From contig NZ_LLXU01000060.1 in assembly GCF_001431645.1 (NCBI RefSeq), forward strand, positions 1-64,000: a stretch of DNA of 64,000 nucleotides, in the 5' to 3' direction. The DNA comes from Stenotrophomonas panacihumi (lineage in GTDB: Bacteria > Pseudomonadota > Gammaproteobacteria > Xanthomonadales > Xanthomonadaceae). Below, piece by piece: positions 60,973-64,000 of this stretch; position 1 is the first letter of the stretch, and every line of letters starts with the position of its first letter. A program made the position numbers and the translations under genes. Below the pieces are notes generated by a model that saw only the letters and a list, made by a program, of their open reading frames with translations, did no database searches and was not told the origin of the DNA.

Positions 60973-63501
60973 TCAATAAGGCTGCTTCTTGCGCTTGGCC
61001 GGCTGGCCGCGCGGCGGCGGCGGCGCCGGTTCGGCGTCCTTGGCCTCGACCAGGCGGAAGTCGATCTTGCGCTCCTCCATGCTGGCCTTCAGCACCAGCA
61101 CGCGCACGCGGTCGCCGAGGCGGAATTCCATGCCGCGGCGTTCGCCGGAGAGCGTCTTGCGGATCGGGTCGAAGTGGTAATAGTCCTGCGGCAGCTGGGT
61201 GACGTGGACCAGGCCGTTGACCTTGGACTCGTCCAGCTCCACGAACAGGCCGAAGCTGGTCACGCCGCTGATGACGCCGTCGAACTGGCCGCCGACGTGC
61301 TTCTCCATCCAGGCCGCGCGGTAACGCTCGTCCACCTCGCGCTCGGCCTCGTCGGCGCGGCGCTCGCGCTCGGAGCACTGCAGCGCCAGCGCGGCCATCT
61401 CGCGCGCACTGTAGAGGTACCTGTCGGCGCGCCCGCCAGTGAGCGCGTACTTGATCGCGCGATGCACCAGAAGATCCGGGTAACGGCGGATCGGCGAAGT
61501 GAAGTGCGCGTACGCCTCCAGCGCCAGGCCGAAGTGGCCCTGGTTGTCCGGCGAATACACCGCCAGGCTCTGGCTGCGCAGCAGCACCGATTCGAGCAGC
61601 GCCGAATCCGGGCGCTCGCGCACCTTCTTCAGCAGCTTGGTGTAGTCGCCGGGCTTGACCTTGCTCCACGGCGGCAGGCTCAGCTTGAACTCCTTGAGGA
61701 ATTCCAGCAGGTCTTCGTACTTGTGCTCCGGCGGGCGCTCGTGGATGCGGAACGGCGCCGGGATGTGGTGGGCGATGAGGTAGCGCGCCGCCTCCACGTT
61801 GGCGGCGATCATGCATTCCTCGATCAGCTTGTGGGCGTCGTTGCGCACCAGCATGCCGGCCTGGGTGACTTCGCCGCGGTTGTCCAGGACGAAGCGCACC
61901 TCGGAGGATTCGAATTCGATGGCGCCGCGCTGCGTGCGCGCCTTCGCCAGCACGTGGTACAGCTGGAACAGCTGCTGCACCTGCGGCAGCAGCGCGCCGA
62001 CCTGCGCCTTGGCGTCGGCATCGTCCTCGCCTACCGCCTTCCACACCTGCGTGTAAGTCAGGCGCGCGTGGGAGTTCATCACCGCCTCGTAGAAGCGCGA
62101 GGAGGTCACCTCGCCCGCGCGGTCCACCTGCATGTCGCAGACGAAGCACATGCGGTCGACCTTCGGGTTGAGCGAGCAGATGCCGTTGGAAAGCGTCTCC
62201 GGCAGCATCGGCACCACGAACCCGGGGAAATACACCGAGGTGGCGCGCCTCTGCGCTTCGTCGTCCAGCGGCGTGCCGGGGCGCACGTAATGCGAGACAT
62301 CGGCGATGGCCACCACCAGGCGGAAGCCGTCGCGGGTGGGCTCGCAGTACACCGCGTCGTCGAAATCCTTGGCGTCCTCGCCGTCGATGGTGACCAGCGG
62401 AGTGGAGCGCAGATCCACGCGCCCGCCAATCATCGACGGCTCGACCACCAGCGGCACCGCGGACGCCTCGTCGAGCACTTCCTGCGGGAATTCGTGCGGC
62501 AGGTCGTGGCCGTGGATGGCGGTCTCCACCACCAGCGAGGGCGTGAGCTTGTCGCCCAGCACCGCGATGATCTTGCCGATCGCCGGGCGGCGGCCGTCCG
62601 GCGGGGCGATCATCTCGCACACCACCAGCTGGCCTTCGCGCGCGCCGCCGGTCTGGTCGGCGGGGATCTGCAGGTTGCGCTGGATGCGCTTGTCGTCCGG
62701 ATCGACGTAGGCGATGCCGAGCTCGTAGAAGAACCGGCCGATCAGGCGGGTGACGCGGCGTTCCAGCACGCGGGCGATGCTGCCCTCGCGGCGGCCGCGG
62801 CGGTCGATGCCGGTGACGTTGGCCAGCGCGCGGTCACCATGCATGACCTTGCGCATTTCGAACGGCGGCAGGAACAGGTCGTCCCCGCCCTCGTCCGGGC
62901 GCAGGAAGCCGAAGCCGTCCGGATTGGCGATGACCACGCCGGCGATCAGGTTGGTGTGCTTGACCGGCGCGTAGCCGCCGCGGCGGTTCTGCACCAGCTG
63001 CGCCTCGCGCACCATCGCCGCCAGGCGCTTGCCGAGGGCATCGATACGGTGCGCTTGGCCGAGGCGCTCGGCGATTTCTTCAGCGGTCTGCGGGCCTTCG
63101 CACTCTTCCAGCAGCTGCAGGATGGCCTCGCGGCTGGCGATCGGGTCGGCGTAGCGCTCGGCCTCGCGGGCGGCGTGGGGATCCTGGAACGAGGACGGCG
63201 CGCCGCCCTGCATCGGTACGCGCTCGACCTGCGGCGGCGGAACGCGGCGGCCGCGCTTGCCTTCGGCCATCGGCGCCGGTGGTGCGTGGGCGGGACGGCC
63301 GGGCTTGCCGCCGCCCTTGGCCGGCTTGCGCGCGCCGGGCGACGGGGCACTCAGCGACTCGGGCATCCATGGCGGCAGCTTGCCCTTGGGCGCCTTGCTG
63401 CCCTTGCCGGCAGCGGCTTTCTGGGTCGACTTGCCCGGCGCGGATTTGCGCGCGGAGGAGCTTGGGGCCTGGCCGGCATCCCTGGCGTTCTTCTTCTTCA
63501 T
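60973..63501 (-). CDS. rnr: Ribonuclease R
   Basis: An 842-residue 3'-5' exoribonuclease that degrades structured RNA. After a long basic, Lys/Ala/Gly/Pro-rich extension (about 1-100) come the winged-helix domain, two cold-shock domains, the RNB catalytic domain with Asp373, Asp379, Asp381 and Asp382 in TIDGEDAKDFDDAVY, and an S1 domain (GVISGVTSFGLFVELDE). A short basic tail ends the protein. The N-terminal extension is longer than in E. coli. Confidence 0.94.
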   Translation of the reverse strand: MKKKNARDAGQAPSSSARKSAPGKSTQKAAAGKGSKAPKGKLPPWMPESLSAPSPGARKPAKGGGKPGRPAHAPPAPMAEGKRGRRVPPPQVERVPMQGGAPSSFQDPHAAREAERYADPIASREAILQLLEECEGPQTAEEIAERLGQAHRIDALGKRLAAMVREAQLVQNRRGGYAPVKHTNLIAGVVIANPDGFGFLRPDEGGDDLFLPPFEMRKVMHGDRALANVTGIDRRGRREGSIARVLERRVTRLIGRFFYELGIAYVDPDDKRIQRNLQIPADQTGGAREGQLVVCEMIAPPDGRRPAIGKIIAVLGDKLTPSLVVETAIHGHDLPHEFPQEVLDEASAVPLVVEPSMIGGRVDLRSTPLVTIDGEDAKDFDDAVYCEPTRDGFRLVVAIADVSHYVRPGTPLDDEAQRRATSVYFPGFVVPMLPETLSNGICSLNPKVDRMCFVCDMQVDRAGEVTSSRFYEAVMNSHARLTYTQVWKAVGEDDADAKAQVGALLPQVQQLFQLYHVLAKARTQRGAIEFESSEVRFVLDNRGEVTQAGMLVRNDAHKLIEECMIAANVEAARYLIAHHIPAPFRIHERPPEHKYEDLLEFLKEFKLSLPPWSKVKPGDYTKLLKKVRERPDSALLESVLLRSQSLAVYSPDNQGHFGLALEAYAHFTSPIRRYPDLLVHRAIKYALTGGRADRYLYSAREMAALALQCSERERRADEAEREVDERYRAAWMEKHVGGQFDGVISGVTSFGLFVELDESKVNGLVHVTQLPQDYYHFDPIRKTLSGERRGMEFRLGDRVRVLVLKASMEERKIDFRLVEAKDAEPAPPPPRGQPAKRKKQPY

Positions 63502-63617
63502 TCAGGGAATGGTAGCGCCCTGACCCATCAAACCGGTGTCATGCCCGGCCCGGTGTGGGATTTCGCAGAAAGTCGTTGACAGCCTCCGGCACGATCAGCA
63601 GAATACGCGGCTCACCT

Positions 63618-63702
<85 letters not shown>

Positions 63703-63708
63703 AGACAT

Positions 63709-63740
63709 AAAAAAACACCGCGAAAGCGGTGTTTTTTTTT
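63709..63740 (+). terminator. Terminator of tRNA-Leu
   Basis: AACACCGC (63714-63721) and GCGGTGTT (63726-63733) pair around GAAA and run into a T tract to 63740. An A tract precedes it, so it can act in both directions. Confidence 0.9.
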
Positions 63741-63829
63741 ATTCGCCGACGCCAGGCCGGCGCCTGGATCGCCGGCCCCGACGCAATGCATGCAGGTTCT
63801 GTCGCGACAGGCTTGGGCCCCGATGAAAA

Positions 63830-63847
63830 AATGAGAGCAATTCTCAT
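63830..63847 (+). promoter_or_regulatory. Fur box upstream of the last gene
   Basis: AATGAGAGCAATTCTCAT resembles the Fur palindrome (AATGATAATCATTATC type; AATGAGAATNATTCTCAT in xanthomonads). The halves ATGAGA and TCTCAT are exact inverted repeats. It lies 15 bp before the start codon, so iron-bound Fur would block transcription or initiation. Confidence 0.75.
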
Positions 63848-63861
63848 CTACGGAGGCGCTC

Positions 63862-64000
63862 ATGGCCCGTTCGCGCTGGTGGCGCCCGCTGCTCTTCTGG
63901 TTGCCTGGCGCGGTGGGCGCATCGGAAAGTACGGTAGTCGAACTCGAACGCGTCCAGGTGCAGGGGCGCGCGCGCACGCTCTATCGCGCCGACGACGCCG
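63862..64000 (+). CDS. N terminus of a probable TonB-dependent receptor (partial)
   Basis: Only 46 codons fall in the window. MARSRWWRPLLFWLPGAVGA is a signal peptide, followed by LERVQVQGRA, which resembles the start of a TonB box/plug region of outer-membrane receptors. TACGGAGG is a strong ribosome-binding site. A Fur box upstream points to uptake of iron-siderophore or heme. The full gene is needed to be sure. Confidence 0.6.
   Translation, partial: MARSRWWRPLLFWLPGAVGASESTVVELERVQVQGRARTLYRADDA

Overview
The window looks like a chromosomal segment of a GC-rich gammaproteobacterium of the Xanthomonadaceae/Lysobacteraceae type. The basis is the very high GC, heavy use of GTG/ATG starts in 1-4 bp stop/start overlaps, Pho-regulated OprO/P-type porin next to pstS, and the gene families present. 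This taxonomic placement is an inference from gene content, not a search.

Layout. (1) 0.3-13.9 kb: putrescine uptake and catabolism. On the minus strand run puuD, puuA, a putrescine-type aminotransferase, two potF-like binding proteins, potG, potH, potI and a succinate-semialdehyde dehydrogenase; a second glutamine-synthetase-like gene and a puuB-like oxidase are divergent. (2) 13.9-17.5 kb: an exported GH144-like glycoamylase-domain protein, a double-receiver diguanylate cyclase, and a bacteriohemerythrin behind a perfect FNR/ANR-type box. (3) 17.5-20.5 kb: an accessory stretch of small, mostly unknown minus-strand genes of lower GC, with inverted-repeat spacers. (4) 20.6-25.6 kb: a second polyamine block with an MHS transporter, puuC-like dehydrogenase, puuR-like regulator and omega-aminotransferase. 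The regulator and the aminotransferase diverge over two inverted half-sites. (5) 25.6-26.9 kb: a DUF445 protein. (6) 26.9-33.9 kb: the most unusual locus. A divergent XRE-type regulator faces a six-gene, translationally coupled operon encoding a KAS III/OleA-like synthase, an OleD-like reductase, an MBL-fold hydrolase, an ATP-grasp ligase, a GNAT-like acyltransferase and a Rieske oxygenase. A 9+5+9 bp palindrome sits in the shared promoter. (7) 33.9-43.9 kb: housekeeping genes (rlmKL, GNAT, hydrolase, MOSC, amidase, DUF1684 lipoprotein, sulfurtransferase, DUF1289-Nudix fusion, divergent FKBP, enoyl-CoA hydratase, nth).

(8) 43.9-53.3 kb: the Pho regulon. It holds a phosphate-selective porin, two pstS genes separated by three unknown membrane/exported genes, then pstC-pstA-pstB-phoU. 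I can read Pho boxes (11-bp periodic half-sites) in front of the porin and of both pstS genes. (9) 53.4-55.9 kb: an RcnB-like His-rich protein followed by a bufferin-type RiPP cluster: a precursor with three EGKCG motifs, a DUF692 enzyme and a DUF2063 protein. (10) 55.9-64 kb: rnt, a large sensor diguanylate cyclase, rlmB, a GFA-family gene, rnr, tRNA-Leu(CAG), and a Fur box with the first 46 codons of a probable TonB-dependent receptor.

The genes form several coherent modules: polyamine use through gamma-glutamylation and transamination, phosphate starvation, c-di-GMP signalling, metal handling, and an uncharacterised lipid- or amide-like biosynthetic operon. No IS element, CRISPR array, rRNA or phage gene was seen.
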